NCBI RefSeq assembly: GCF_002980625.1
Contig: NZ_PVLR01000016.1
Span: forward strand, 62,001-126,000
Source of the DNA: Malikia spinosa
GTDB taxonomy: Bacteria; Pseudomonadota; Gammaproteobacteria; Burkholderiales; Burkholderiaceae_C
DNA: 64,000 bases
Direction of reading: 5' to 3'
Part shown: positions 38,816 to 49,180 of the stretch, piece after piece
Numbering within the stretch: position 1 is the stretch's first letter
Layout of the letters: every line of letters starts with the position of its first letter
Translations under genes and position numbers: made by a program
Notes under the pieces: generated by a model
Told to the model about the DNA's origin: nothing
The model's input: only the letters and a program-made list of their open reading frames with translations
Database searches by the model: none

Positions 38816-39396
38816 ACGGGGCGGACTGGGCCCAACTGCTGCTGTACCACCTGTCGCTGTCGCTGCTGGCAGTGGGAGGCGCCATCACGCTGGCGCCCGA
38901 TCTGCACCGCAAGCTGGTCAGCGAACAAGGCTGGTTGAGCGAGGCGCAATTCAATCAGTCGATGGCGCTGGCGCAAGCCGCGCCAGGCCCCAATGTGCTG
39001 TTCGTGGCCATGATGGGCTGGAACGTCGGTTTCCAGTCGGCCGGTCCCGCTGCCGCGGCCTGGCTGGCGACCTTGCTGGGGGCGGCCGGTGCGCTGGTCT
39101 GCCTGCTGGGAGTCATGACGCCGAGCTCGATCCTGACCCTGGTCGCCACGCGCTGGTGCCAGAAGCACCGCGAACGGCTGACAGTCCAGGCGTTGCGCCA
39201 GGGCCTGGCCCCGATCGTGGTCGGGCTGCTGCTGGCGACCAGCTGGCTGCTGGGCCGCTCGGGCGGGCAAGCGGCACAGGATGGCCGGCTCTGGCTGCTG
39301 ACTCTGGTCTGTGCGATATTGGTCTGGCGCACCCGGCTGCACATGCTGTGGCTGCTGGCCGCTGGCGCCATGCTGGGGATCATGGGCTGGGTTTGA
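38812..39396 (+). CDS. chrA: Chromate transporter, second half (short CHR protein)
   Basis: 194 residues starting MNGADWAQLLLYHLSLSLLA at ATG 38812, overlapping the previous stop by 4 bases. The second CHR motif set is ALAQAAPGPNVLFVAMMGWN (PGPN). It has about six membrane helices. In many bacteria the two CHR halves are fused into one chain; here they are separate but translationally coupled and presumably form a heterodimer that exports chromate or possibly another oxyanion. Being in the tail of the tcu operon suggests either a different substrate or chance adjacency. Confidence 0.88.
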   Translation: MNGADWAQLLLYHLSLSLLAVGGAITLAPDLHRKLVSEQGWLSEAQFNQSMALAQAAPGPNVLFVAMMGWNVGFQSAGPAAAAWLATLLGAAGALVCLLGVMTPSSILTLVATRWCQKHRERLTVQALRQGLAPIVVGLLLATSWLLGRSGGQAAQDGRLWLLTLVCAILVWRTRLHMLWLLAAGAMLGIMGWV

Positions 39397-39590
39397 CGGG
39401 TACGGACAGCGGGGCAGCAGCGCGTTGCCTGCGCCAATGGGGTCTTGGTCGCCGCTGGAGCAAATCGCCCCGGATTTGGGCAAGATCAGGGCTTTGTGAA
39501 GTACCCCCATGACCTCGGCCAGCAGGATCGATCACTTGTGCGACCTCGCTGGCTCCTGGTCTGCACTGTGCGGAATTGGGAGAATTGACC

Positions 39591-40160
39591 ATGCATCGAC
39601 GCTCGCTGCTCATCGGATCGGGCCTGTGGGCCCTGGCCTCTGCGGCTTTCGGTGAAACACCTGCCCATGACTTGGCCGAGCAAGCGCGCCGGGGTGGGGT
39701 GCTGTTGGTCCGCCATGCCAGCACCGAGCCCGGCCTGGGCGATCCGCCCGGCTTCACCCTCGGCCAATGCAGCAGCCAGCGCAACCTGTCCGAGGTCGGC
39801 CGGGCCGAATCCCAAACCATGGGCGAATGGTTCAGGCAGCAGCGACTGCAAGCGCAGACCGTGCTCAGCAGCCAGTGGTGCCGCTGCCAGCACACGGCGC
39901 GGCTGGCCTTCGGCCGCCAGCAGGACTGGCCGGCCCTGAATTCCACCTTTGCCGGCCAAGGTCAACACGAGCAGCAGTTGCAAATGCTGCGCGAACGCCT
40001 GCTGCAACTGCCTGCAGGCCAGCTGGAGGTATGGGTCACGCACCAGGTCATCATGACCGGGCTGACCGGTGCCTACCCTGCGATGGCCGAGGCTTTTCTG
40101 GTAAACGCGCAGGGTTCACTGCTGGCCCGCGGCTTGATGCGCCCCCAGCGGCACGGCTGA
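39591..40160 (+). CDS. Exported histidine phosphatase family protein
   Basis: 189 residues. MHRRSLLIGSGLWALASAAF is a signal peptide with an RR that could be Tat-like. The phosphohistidine motif is VLLVRHASTEPGLGD (RHA rather than the usual RHG), followed by SSQWCRCQHTARLAFG where the second Arg sits, and WVTHQVIMTGL for the second His. Similar exported proteins in betaproteobacteria remove phosphate from unknown periplasmic substrates. ATG 39591 is used because it starts the signal peptide. Confidence 0.82.
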   Translation: MHRRSLLIGSGLWALASAAFGETPAHDLAEQARRGGVLLVRHASTEPGLGDPPGFTLGQCSSQRNLSEVGRAESQTMGEWFRQQRLQAQTVLSSQWCRCQHTARLAFGRQQDWPALNSTFAGQGQHEQQLQMLRERLLQLPAGQLEVWVTHQVIMTGLTGAYPAMAEAFLVNAQGSLLARGLMRPQRHG

Positions 40161-40374
40161 CCCATTACGCCCGTTTTTTAAGCAGGGCAATGAAATCCAA
40201 GCACGACAGTCACTTAGCCACTGATTTCCAAGCTTGTCCACAGCTTTGGGCACGGATGCTGGGGATTACCCCAGGTTCATGGCAGTGGCATGACAAGGCT
40301 GCAGTCACGACCATCAGCGCGCCAACCGACAGCACCACGATGCCGACTCCGGGATGGCGGATCACAATAGCGCC

Positions 40375-40632
40375 ATGCGGATCAACCTCAAGACACCCTT
40401 CGCCGAGAAGGAAGAAGCCAAGGCACTCGGCGCCCGCTGGGACCCGAAGAAGAAATGCTGGTACATCCAGAACGTCGCCGACCTGACCCCGTTCGCGCGC
40501 TGGATCACAGACTCGCCCGCCTCCACCAGCCCCGAGCAGACGACCGGCCCCATCGTCACCCATGGGGCTGTGATCGCTGGCTGCGGCTGCAAGGTGCTGC
40601 CCTGGGAAGACTGCGAGCACACGAGTGCCTGA
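40375..40632 (+). CDS. DUF5710-like small protein
   Basis: 85 residues starting MRINLKTPFAEKEEAKALGA then RWDPKKKCWYI. That short motif (KTPFAEK-x-A-K-LGARWDP) is the DUF5710 signature, also found at ends of DNA topoisomerase or primase proteins; it is probably a small nucleic-acid or zinc-interacting module. The C-terminus GCGCKVLPWEDCEH has three Cys and His, a possible metal site. Function unknown; stands alone upstream of the DUF2237 gene by 54 bases. Confidence 0.75.
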   Translation: MRINLKTPFAEKEEAKALGARWDPKKKCWYIQNVADLTPFARWITDSPASTSPEQTTGPIVTHGAVIAGCGCKVLPWEDCEHTSA

Positions 40633-40686
40633 ACCAAGACGGTAGAAAACCACAGCGACGAATTCGCTGGGCCAACACGACCAATC

Positions 40687-41058
40687 ATGAATACACCTGC
40701 CTTGAACGTTCTGGGAACCCCCCTGGTCCCGTGCTCCTACGACCCGTTGACCGGGTATTTCCGGGATGGATGCTGCAACACGCGCGCCGACGACACGGGA
40801 TCGCATGTGATCTGCGCACGCCTGACAGCGGAGTTCCTGCAGTTTTCGCTGTCACGTGGCAACGACTTGATCACGCCGCGGCCGGAATACCGTTTTGCAG
40901 GGCTGCGCCCCGGTGATCGATGGTGCTTGTGTGCCATGCGCTGGAAGGAGGCCTTCGATGCCGGCCTGGCACCCCCAGTCGTTCTGGAATCCACGCACCG
41001 GCGTGCGCTGGATTTTGTCTCGCTCGAACAGCTTCAGTCATCTGCTGGCACGAAGTGA
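40687..41058 (+). CDS. DUF2237 family protein
   Basis: 123 residues. The family pattern is NVLGTPLVPCSYDPLTGYFR then DGCC, followed by GSHVICARLTAEFLQFSLSR and PGDRWCLCAMRWKEAFDAG. The DGCC, VICA and WCLCA cysteines are characteristic of DUF2237, a widely conserved cytoplasmic protein of unknown function. Full-length for the family. No operon partner apparent, but it follows the DUF5710 gene on the same strand. Confidence 0.9.
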   Translation: MNTPALNVLGTPLVPCSYDPLTGYFRDGCCNTRADDTGSHVICARLTAEFLQFSLSRGNDLITPRPEYRFAGLRPGDRWCLCAMRWKEAFDAGLAPPVVLESTHRRALDFVSLEQLQSSAGTK

Positions 41059-41175
41059 GCGTGACGTCCTGGCGGTGAGATCAGCGGCTAATTGCGCGCC
41101 GACGGTGCGGCCGCCCACCAGGCCGGCAAGGTTGAGGTTCATGCCTTCAGTGGCATTTTCATGGGCCTGTTGATA

Positions 41176-41190
41176 TACTACCCCCCAGTA
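41176..41190. promoter_or_regulatory. FrmR-type operator
   Basis: TACTACCCCCCAGTA: a C6 tract flanked by TACT and AGTA inverted repeats, the pattern of CsoR/RcnR/FrmR operators. It is 19 bases before the frmR start codon, where binding would block the promoter. It implies autorepression relieved by formaldehyde. Confidence 0.8.
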
Positions 41191-41209
41191 CAAAATACAA
41201 CCCGTTGCA

Positions 41210-43516
<2,307 letters not shown>

Positions 43517-43570
43517 GCAGAAAGCGCTGGGTCAATACCAACAGGCGCATGACGCGCACATCCAAAGTCA

Positions 43571-45535
43571 TTACAAGGAGCAAACCGAGATTCTATTTCG
43601 CCCTTCCTTCTTGGACTTGTACAGCATCTGGTCAGCAAGGGCGAGTAGCAGACCGGGGCTGTCACCTTGATCGGGAAAGACTGCAACGCCGGCCGAAAGC
43701 GTGATACTGATTTTGAAATCACCGTAGACTACCAGCATCTCCTCCAGTTGCCTTCGCCACGATTCGACCCGCTCCAGCGCCTGATCGACCGACATGCCCG
43801 GCATAATGACAGCGAACTCTTCCCCACCATAGCGGCAAATCAAGTCGCTTTCACGGGCACCTGCCTTCATTAAATCAGCCAGCGTCACAAGGACCTTGTC
43901 ACCTGCGGCATGGCTAAAGTTGTCATTGACCAGCTTGAAATGATCAAGATCCAGCATGATGACTGCCAACCGGTCGCCGTCGCGTTTCGCGCGAGCGAAT
44001 TCGCGCGGTAAAGTGGCATCAAGAAATCGGCGATTATAGAGGCCAGTGAGCGCATCGTGAGTTGCAAGCTCATGCAAGGCGGAAGTTTCTTCTGCCGCCT
44101 CGAGAAGCTGCTCTTCAAGTTGTTGTTTCGACTGCAGCAAATTGGTTTCATGCTGTCTGCGCTTGCTGACGTCACGGCCCACGCCTTGATAGCCGCTGAT
44201 ACGACCATGGCTATCATAGATTGGTACCGAGGTCATTTCTATCCAAACCTCACCCCCATTCTTCAGATTCATCGGCAATTCATATTTCAGCACCAGGCCG
44301 TGATGGGATGACAATTCGAGTTCACGGCGCTCCTGGAGTATGGTAGCGAAGATATCCTTCCCCTGCGGGGTGAGGTTGTCCATGATGTGGGTACCGACAA
44401 CTTCCTCGCGAGCAAATCCACGCACACGCTGATCTGCCGCATTGACATAGGTGAACTGCATCTGTGCATCAGTACACCAGACCAGATCAGCCATGTTTTC
44501 TGCCAGCATGCGGAAATGCTCTTCGCTGGAACGTAGCTCCTCACGCTGGTGCAGCATCGTCCATTGCGACCTCGCAACGGCCAACGCCAGCAGCAGCAGG
44601 ATGCAAAATCCTGTTGTCAGTTCCACGGCACGATGTTGCCACTCCTCGATCACTCCTGATTTATCAAAACCAAAAGCGACGAAAAAGGGGAATCCCTCGA
44701 TCTGGCTGAATCCAAATATGCGCTCGCTTCCATCAAGATCCAGTCGGGTCAGGGCAGCGGACTGCGCTGCCGTTGAGATCAGAGGACCTGGAATACTCAG
44801 GTCAGTCGCCTTTTCTTCCATGGATTTTTCCAACAGGGGACGGCGAGCAAGGAGGATCTGAGCATCATCAAGCAGGGCAATAGAATCACCAGACTCGAGA
44901 TTCAGTGAATCAAACCAGTGTTGCGCCTTCTCAAGCTCCATGACAGCCATCACACCGCCTTGAAAGTCGCCTGTCGGCGATGTGAAGTTTCTCGAGAGCA
45001 TCAGCACGCTCGATCCCGAGGCCGACTTCGCCCCGGAAACATAACTGACCAGCGGACCAGGGCCGGCGTGCGCCTTGCGGGCCTCGCAAAGTGCCGGCTT
45101 TGAACTGGCGCCCGTATGATCACCGGATTCGGTTGCTGTAAATACACAATCCTTGTTGAAAACAACCAGGAAGAAATCAGGCACCGTATCGGATTTCTCC
45201 TTCAGCAACTGGGTCATGCGTTGCGCATGATTCCGATCGTAATCCGGATAAACAATATCCTGCGGCTGGATTCTCCCCAGCAGGTCGCGCAAAACGTAAT
45301 CGGTAGCAAGTACCTGGGTACGAAAGGACTGACCAATGATCTGGCTGCGCTGCATGGCTCGATACGACTGGTCGGCCAGAACCTTCACGTATCCTTTTTG
45401 CAGATCGAAGGCGAGCCATCCTCCAAGAACCATGAAAAAGACCAGCAGTGCACCGTAAATCTTGAACAGGGACGGCTGCAGCGATGGGTGTACTGGTGAT
45501 GGCTCACCGCTGAAAATTTTCGGCATTGTGACCAT
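43571..45535 (-). CDS. Membrane diguanylate cyclase with periplasmic sensor and PAS domain
   Basis: 654 residues. One helix near 25-45 (YGALLVFFMVLGGWLAF) and another near 305-320 bracket a Cache-type periplasmic sensor. A PAS/PAC domain follows (about 335-460: FRMLAENMADLVWCTDAQMQ), a coiled linker, then a GGDEF domain with the GGEEF variant near 569 (ICRYGGEEFAVIMPG). No EAL domain. The RxxD inhibitory site was not clearly identified upstream of the signature. It synthesises cyclic-di-GMP, probably in response to an extracellular small molecule. Two start codons (45535 and 45526) are possible. Confidence 0.93.
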   Translation of the reverse strand: MVTMPKIFSGEPSPVHPSLQPSLFKIYGALLVFFMVLGGWLAFDLQKGYVKVLADQSYRAMQRSQIIGQSFRTQVLATDYVLRDLLGRIQPQDIVYPDYDRNHAQRMTQLLKEKSDTVPDFFLVVFNKDCVFTATESGDHTGASSKPALCEARKAHAGPGPLVSYVSGAKSASGSSVLMLSRNFTSPTGDFQGGVMAVMELEKAQHWFDSLNLESGDSIALLDDAQILLARRPLLEKSMEEKATDLSIPGPLISTAAQSAALTRLDLDGSERIFGFSQIEGFPFFVAFGFDKSGVIEEWQHRAVELTTGFCILLLLALAVARSQWTMLHQREELRSSEEHFRMLAENMADLVWCTDAQMQFTYVNAADQRVRGFAREEVVGTHIMDNLTPQGKDIFATILQERRELELSSHHGLVLKYELPMNLKNGGEVWIEMTSVPIYDSHGRISGYQGVGRDVSKRRQHETNLLQSKQQLEEQLLEAAEETSALHELATHDALTGLYNRRFLDATLPREFARAKRDGDRLAVIMLDLDHFKLVNDNFSHAAGDKVLVTLADLMKAGARESDLICRYGGEEFAVIMPGMSVDQALERVESWRRQLEEMLVVYGDFKISITLSAGVAVFPDQGDSPGLLLALADQMLYKSKKEGRNRISVCSL

Positions 45536-45553
45536 TACCCTGACCGATGGAAA

Positions 45554-46747
45554 TCAGAAGGGCAAGAAAGAGGTCACGCGCAAACCCATGACCTGGTTGC
45601 GCTTGGCCCCGTTCCAGCCACCATCCTTGGCAAGCAGCGAATCACCGCTGCTGTGGTACATGTCGTAGGTCATGCCCAGGGTGACGAACGAATTGAGCTT
45701 GTAGTTGAGCGTGAGCTCGCTCACAAAAGTGATATCGCCCTTGGCACCCTGTTGGTATGGCGTGTTGTCGGTGCCGACGCGCGTTGCCGATTGTGAAACC
45801 AGCGCGTAGAACTTGCCGAGGTCGTAGCGCATGCCGACGAGAAAGTTCACATCCTCGAGCTGCCCTTCACCCTTGGCATAGCTGGCGCGGCCAAAGCCCG
45901 CCCAGCTCTTGTTGAAACGGTAGCTGGCGGAGGCCATCACGGCGTTGACCTGCGGCGCTTTCTCACCCGGAACCGGCCACACGGCGTCCTTGTCGAAAAA
46001 ACGGAAGGCGTCGATGTGGTTGAAGGTCAGCTGGTAGTGCTGCTGCTGGTCCTGGAAGTTCAGTTCGACAACATAGGCCGGATCGCCCTTGACCAGATTA
46101 CGCGCAGCATCGAGGGTCTCACGATCGCCGAAGGCGTCGCCAGCGATGCCGGTGAGGGACAGGCCATTGCCATAGTCCTGCTTGACAACCAAAGCCACCG
46201 AGGGGAAGGGAGGCGCGACGACGCGGGTGGCGGCGTTGCCGTAGTCGTTGCCATGGTTCAGATCACCGCCGAAGATCGGATCGGCGAGATACCAGTTCGA
46301 GGTATCGATCTTGCCCAACATCACCATCGTGCCGCCCTTCAGGTACGTCGCCGCCAGTTCGTGCAGGCCAGACTTGTAGTCGACGGCCTCGCGCGAGGTC
46401 CCGACGGTCTCGACGGTGTTGACACCAAAAGCCATCGGATTGGTGAGCGAATAGGCGCTGCCGCCGCCGAGCGTGCGGTTGTCGGCATAGGAGCCCATGA
46501 CGGTCCAGTCACCTTGCTTGAACTGCAGCACGAACAGGTTCTGCAGGCGCCCGCCCTGGTCGGTCACGAGATCCGGCCGGAAGGGGCTGTGCCGGTTGCG
46601 CAGGGCGTCTTGCGTACTCTGCTGGAAAGTGACGTTGTCGAGGAGAAAGCCGCGCCAGCCATCGCTAGACTCCTGCGCCGCGTCTCGGGCTTGGGCAGCG
46701 CAGGAGAACAGGGTCGCGATCATGAGAATTGACAGTTTGGCATCCAT
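45554..46747 (-). CDS. Outer membrane porin-like protein
   Basis: 397 residues. MDAKLSILMIATLFSCAAQA is a signal peptide. The mature part has alternating aromatic/charged strands ending in a C-terminal Phe (VMGLRVTSFLPF), typical of BAM-inserted outer membrane barrels. Features such as LHELAATYLKGGTMVMLGKI, ELNFQDQQQHYQLTFNHIDA and AVMASASYRFNKSW resemble OprD/OprB-like specific porins, but the family is uncertain. It is immediately upstream of the GGDEF gene, 18 bases apart and same strand, which suggests linked expression. Confidence 0.78.
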   Translation of the reverse strand: MDAKLSILMIATLFSCAAQARDAAQESSDGWRGFLLDNVTFQQSTQDALRNRHSPFRPDLVTDQGGRLQNLFVLQFKQGDWTVMGSYADNRTLGGGSAYSLTNPMAFGVNTVETVGTSREAVDYKSGLHELAATYLKGGTMVMLGKIDTSNWYLADPIFGGDLNHGNDYGNAATRVVAPPFPSVALVVKQDYGNGLSLTGIAGDAFGDRETLDAARNLVKGDPAYVVELNFQDQQQHYQLTFNHIDAFRFFDKDAVWPVPGEKAPQVNAVMASASYRFNKSWAGFGRASYAKGEGQLEDVNFLVGMRYDLGKFYALVSQSATRVGTDNTPYQQGAKGDITFVSELTLNYKLNSFVTLGMTYDMYHSSGDSLLAKDGGWNGAKRNQVMGLRVTSFLPF

Positions 46748-47065
46748 TTGAAAAGATGATACCTTGTCATATTGGATAAATCTGTGGCAGGACCAGACTA
46801 CGGTCTTGAACTACTTGAAGTCGTACACCACCGCTGCAACAGTTGACGCGGTGGTGAGTGCATGGCCGTTCGGTGGCAGTCATGATTTCCCGCGAACTTT
46901 TCGACCTGCAGGGACCGCCTGATGGCCCAGGCCGGCACAGACCGCTGCCCACCATCGACAGACTGCTGGCGGCCACGGCCTTGCAGCACGACCTCATGCT
47001 AGACCAGAATGCTGTGCAAATCCATGAGAGAATTTGACAACAAAAATCCAAGAAAGAAGTAAAAA
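46748..47065. other. Divergent intergenic region upstream of porin and TM2 genes
   Basis: 318 bases; carries promoters of both neighbours and a short VapC-like remnant (separate entry). No other feature was recognised. Confidence 0.4.
46882..47037 (+). pseudogene. vapC: C-terminal remnant of a PIN-domain (VapC) toxin
   Basis: The plus-strand frame after ATG 46882 gives RPLPTIDRLLAATALQHDLM followed by LDQNAVQIHERI and a stop. PTIDxLIAATALxHxLxLVTRN is the hallmark of VapC toxins, containing a catalytic acidic residue. The upstream part of the PIN domain is missing and the tail diverges where TRN should be, so the protein is broken. No antitoxin frame was seen. It is a fossil of a toxin-antitoxin module. 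Confidence 0.5.
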
Positions 47066-47536
47066 ATGGCCATGGTCTATTGCCGGGGTTGCGGCAAGGA
47101 AATCCACGAAACAGCGCCGACTTGCCCACACTGTGGAGCTTTGCAGCAGGTTGTATCGGGCACCCTCAAATCCCAGACGGTAGCCGGATTGTGGTGCGGC
47201 TTCCTTGGAGGCTTTGGTGCGCACCGTTTTTACCTCGGGAAAACTGTCTCAGGTATTCTGTACCTGCTCTTCTGCTGGACATACATCCCTGCCTTGATTG
47301 CCTTGGTAGAGATGCTGCTGATTGCATTTTCCAGTCAACAAACATGGGCTGCAAAACATAACGGTGGCACCCTCACCCCTCCCGTCCATTGGACCATCAA
47401 GGCACTGGCCCTGCTGGGACCTATTTTGATAATTACAGGCATTTTGGCAGCCATCATGGTCCCAGCCTACGAAGGCTACACGCAACGCGCCCAGCAATTT
47501 CAATCCTTGCTGCTGGCAGTCCCCATCATTGGCTGA
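47066..47536 (+). CDS. Zinc-ribbon/TM2-domain membrane protein
   Basis: 156 residues. Residues 5-25 are a zinc ribbon (YCRGCGKEIHETAPTCPHCG). The TM2 domain follows (about 40-95): SQTVAGLWCGFLGGFGAHRF then YLGKTVSGILYLLFCWTYIP, with the HRFYLGK motif between two helices. The C-terminal helix IITGILAAIMVPAYEGYTQR resembles the start of type IV pilins (GILAAIAxPAYxDYxxRA) though without the Phe-Thr-Leu-Ile-Glu cleavage site, a recurrent arrangement in betaproteobacterial TM2 proteins. Function unknown; possibly membrane lipid- or protein-interaction scaffold. Confidence 0.87.
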   Translation: MAMVYCRGCGKEIHETAPTCPHCGALQQVVSGTLKSQTVAGLWCGFLGGFGAHRFYLGKTVSGILYLLFCWTYIPALIALVEMLLIAFSSQQTWAAKHNGGTLTPPVHWTIKALALLGPILIITGILAAIMVPAYEGYTQRAQQFQSLLLAVPIIG

Positions 47537-47752
47537 AGGACCTCAAGCCCAGGTGATCTCGCCCAAACTCTTCTTCCGGCTCGGCGTCAACCAGTCCTCG
47601 CTGATCGACTGAAGTTGGGTTTTATTCAGAGTGATGAGAGGGATTTTTCGATCGAGGTCTGCTTGAGGTGACTTTGATCGACAGGGACTCTTCACTGCCC
47701 GGCACAGTGCGACGGCACAGCCAGGCGTGTTACCGCAAGTCAGACAATGAAA

Positions 47753-47781
47753 AACCCCAAGTGAATCAATCACTTGGGGTT
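47753..47781 (-). terminator. Rho-independent terminator (minus strand)
   Basis: AACCCCAAGTGA and TCACTTGGGGTT form a 12-base perfect stem with loop ATCAA. On the minus strand it is followed by TTTTT. It lies downstream of the defence operon's last gene and just beyond the tRNA-Ser relic, so it may be the former tRNA terminator now serving the operon. Confidence 0.85.
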
Positions 47782-47786
47782 CAAAG

Positions 47787-47799
47787 TGGTGGCGGACGG
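47787..47799 (-). other. tRNA-Ser 3'-terminal fragment (possible att relic)
   Basis: Reading the minus strand, CCGTCCGCCACCA matches the acceptor end including CCA of a bacterial tRNA-Ser and is directly followed by a terminator, as tRNA genes are. The upstream T-arm sequence is not recognisable, so no complete tRNA exists here. Integration into a tRNA 3' end would leave such a fragment; that origin is inferred from 13 bases only. Confidence 0.35.
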
Positions 47800-47869
47800 T
47801 TGACCCTGTGCCGGCTGGCGTCCCGAGCTTAATAGCACTGCTGCGGGCTGCTGCGTACCACTTAGGAAG

Positions 47870-47888
47870 TGCCAGACACTGTCTGGCA
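47870..47888. repeat. Perfect 19-base palindrome
   Basis: TGCCAGACACTGTCTGGCA is self-complementary except for its central base. It could be a regulator or recombinase site; no partner copy was noticed elsewhere in the window. Confidence 0.7.
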
Positions 47889-47946
47889 AATTTATTGCTT
47901 CACATTCCGTAGGCTCACCGCCACAGATCCGAAATTGCCCATCGTT

Positions 47947-48267
47947 TCACTTAGTCCGCCACTTAGCCAGAAGCCGTGCCTGCAGTGCTTTGCGCTCCGG
48001 CTGCAACTGGCTGCGGCGGGCGGCGATGCGTTCCGCCACCTCGCGCTGACGGCGCGGATCGAACCAATGCTTTCCGTCCTTGGCCATATCCCAGGTACTC
48101 GACACCGCTTGCCGATGCACCGGCAACGGATCGCCTTCTGGGCCAAGGGTCGCCAGTTGATCACGCTCCCGCGAACGCCAGCGCTTGTGCCACAGCCGCT
48201 TGTCATCGGCCTCCGAGCGCGCGCTGGTGTGGCCGAAAATCGGTGTCTTGCGGCGGCTTCGACTCAC
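47947..48267 (-). CDS. Small basic conserved protein, end of defence operon
   Basis: 106 residues, rich in Arg/Lys: MSRSRRKTPIFGHTSARSEA at the start and QLQPERKALQARLLAKWRTK at the end. A short MSRSRRKTPIFG-type protein occurs in many proteobacteria with mobile or defence genes; the biochemical role is unknown. The strong positive charge suggests nucleic acid binding. Its ATG overlaps the stop of the preceding gene by 4 bases, so it is translated with the other two small genes. Confidence 0.72.
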   Translation of the reverse strand: MSRSRRKTPIFGHTSARSEADDKRLWHKRWRSRERDQLATLGPEGDPLPVHRQAVSSTWDMAKDGKHWFDPRRQREVAERIAARRSQLQPERKALQARLLAKWRTK

Positions 48268-48605
48268 TGGCTGCTCCGGCGGACTGCCGTGAAGTCCGAG
48301 TCGTCACCCTGGTGGAGGAAGATGCGGCCTTTGGCCTGATCACCCTTGACTTCCATCCAGCCACGACCGCTAGCAGGGTCGTTTTCATCGCCCCCTTCCC
48401 AGGAGAACTCCACGCGTGCGACGCCAGCGCTCACGCTGACGCGGGCGTCGAGACTGCCCTGCACCAGGCCGAACTGGAATTCACCCAGCAGGTCTTCGCG
48501 GATCGTGATGTGCGCCGGCACTTCCATGTCGAAGTAGTCAGCGTCCCACATTTCCATGCTGGTGATGCGCCAGTCGCCCACCACTACTTTTTCTGCCTTC
48601 TTCAT
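48264..48605 (-). CDS. Conserved protein of unknown function, defence operon
   Basis: 113 residues, acidic, beta-rich with no membrane segment: VVVGDWRITSMEMWDADYFD near the start, HITIREDLLGEFQFGLVQGS in the middle and KGRIFLHQGDDSDF near the end. The run of amphipathic strands looks like a small barrel or sandwich. I recall similar sequences as hypothetical proteins in other proteobacteria but no function. Translation is coupled on both sides by 4-base overlaps. Confidence 0.72.
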   Translation of the reverse strand: MKKAEKVVVGDWRITSMEMWDADYFDMEVPAHITIREDLLGEFQFGLVQGSLDARVSVSAGVARVEFSWEGGDENDPASGRGWMEVKGDQAKGRIFLHQGDDSDFTAVRRSSQ

Positions 48606-49156
48606 GCTTCCCCCGGCAGGCCGGCTTCCGCCCAGAAAATGTCAAAATCTTCGCCCACGCCCCAGCCGAGGTCCTGCCCCAGGCCGCGCACCCGGTCCAG
48701 ACGGGCGATGAAGTCCGGCTGCTGCGAGACCGGCAAGGCCAGCACGTATTTCAGTGCCTGCTCGAACATACTCACCAGCGCGACATAGAAGTCCTCGTCC
48801 TCCACGCCACAGACGGCCAGGAAAGCGAATACCTCTTCGCAGTAGAACACCGTGAGTTCTGCCAGGCCCTCAGGTTGGCCGAGAGCCTTCTTGTAATCGG
48901 TGATGGCTTTCTTGGCCTTGGCCACCGACTGCGGCTTGCGCGGATCGGCCGGGTTGATCCATTGCGTGATGGTCGCTTTGTAAGGCTTGAGCACATCATC
49001 GCCCAACGCAAACCGCGCGTGCAGGAAGGCCTGGTTGTCCTTGCTGGCCGCGTACAGATCCTGCACCAGACCGATCAGGCCGGCACGGTCGATGTCAGCC
49101 AGCCTGGCCTTGACGTCGACCCAACTGGGAGTTTTCTTCTTCGTGGCCACTTTCAA
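48602..49156 (-). CDS. Conserved helical protein of unknown function, defence operon
   Basis: 184 residues, nearly all helical. Distinctive stretches are GLIGLVQDLYAASKDNQAFL, VAKAKKAITDYKKALGQPEG and LAELTVFYCEEVFAFLAVCG. Similar proteins are widespread and uncharacterised. It begins 24 bases after the Res gene stop, so it is likely in the same transcript, and it overlaps the next gene by 4 bases. Possible roles are immunity, cofactor or an independent effector. Confidence 0.72.
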   Translation of the reverse strand: MKVATKKKTPSWVDVKARLADIDRAGLIGLVQDLYAASKDNQAFLHARFALGDDVLKPYKATITQWINPADPRKPQSVAKAKKAITDYKKALGQPEGLAELTVFYCEEVFAFLAVCGVEDEDFYVALVSMFEQALKYVLALPVSQQPDFIARLDRVRGLGQDLGWGVGEDFDIFWAEAGLPGEA

Positions 49157-49180
49157 GTCCTGTTCTTTTCTGGCTGCACC

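Larger units (their letters stand above)
47537..47946. other. Left edge of the defence island: terminator, tRNA-Ser 3'-end relic and palindrome
   Basis: 410 bases without an intact gene. A minus-strand frame just left of the terminator ends LNKTQLQSISEDWLTPSRKK before LGEITWA, possibly the degraded C-terminus of an unidentified protein. The region contains a minus-strand terminator (47753-47781), a fragment matching the 3' end of a tRNA-Ser (47787-47799) and a perfect 19-base palindrome (47870-47888), each listed separately. Confidence 0.45.

Noticed and set aside
38431-39396. 321-codon version of the second chromate transporter half
   Set aside because: The upstream 127 codons overlap the first chrA half in another frame and look random; the ATGA overlap at 38812 gives the proper start.
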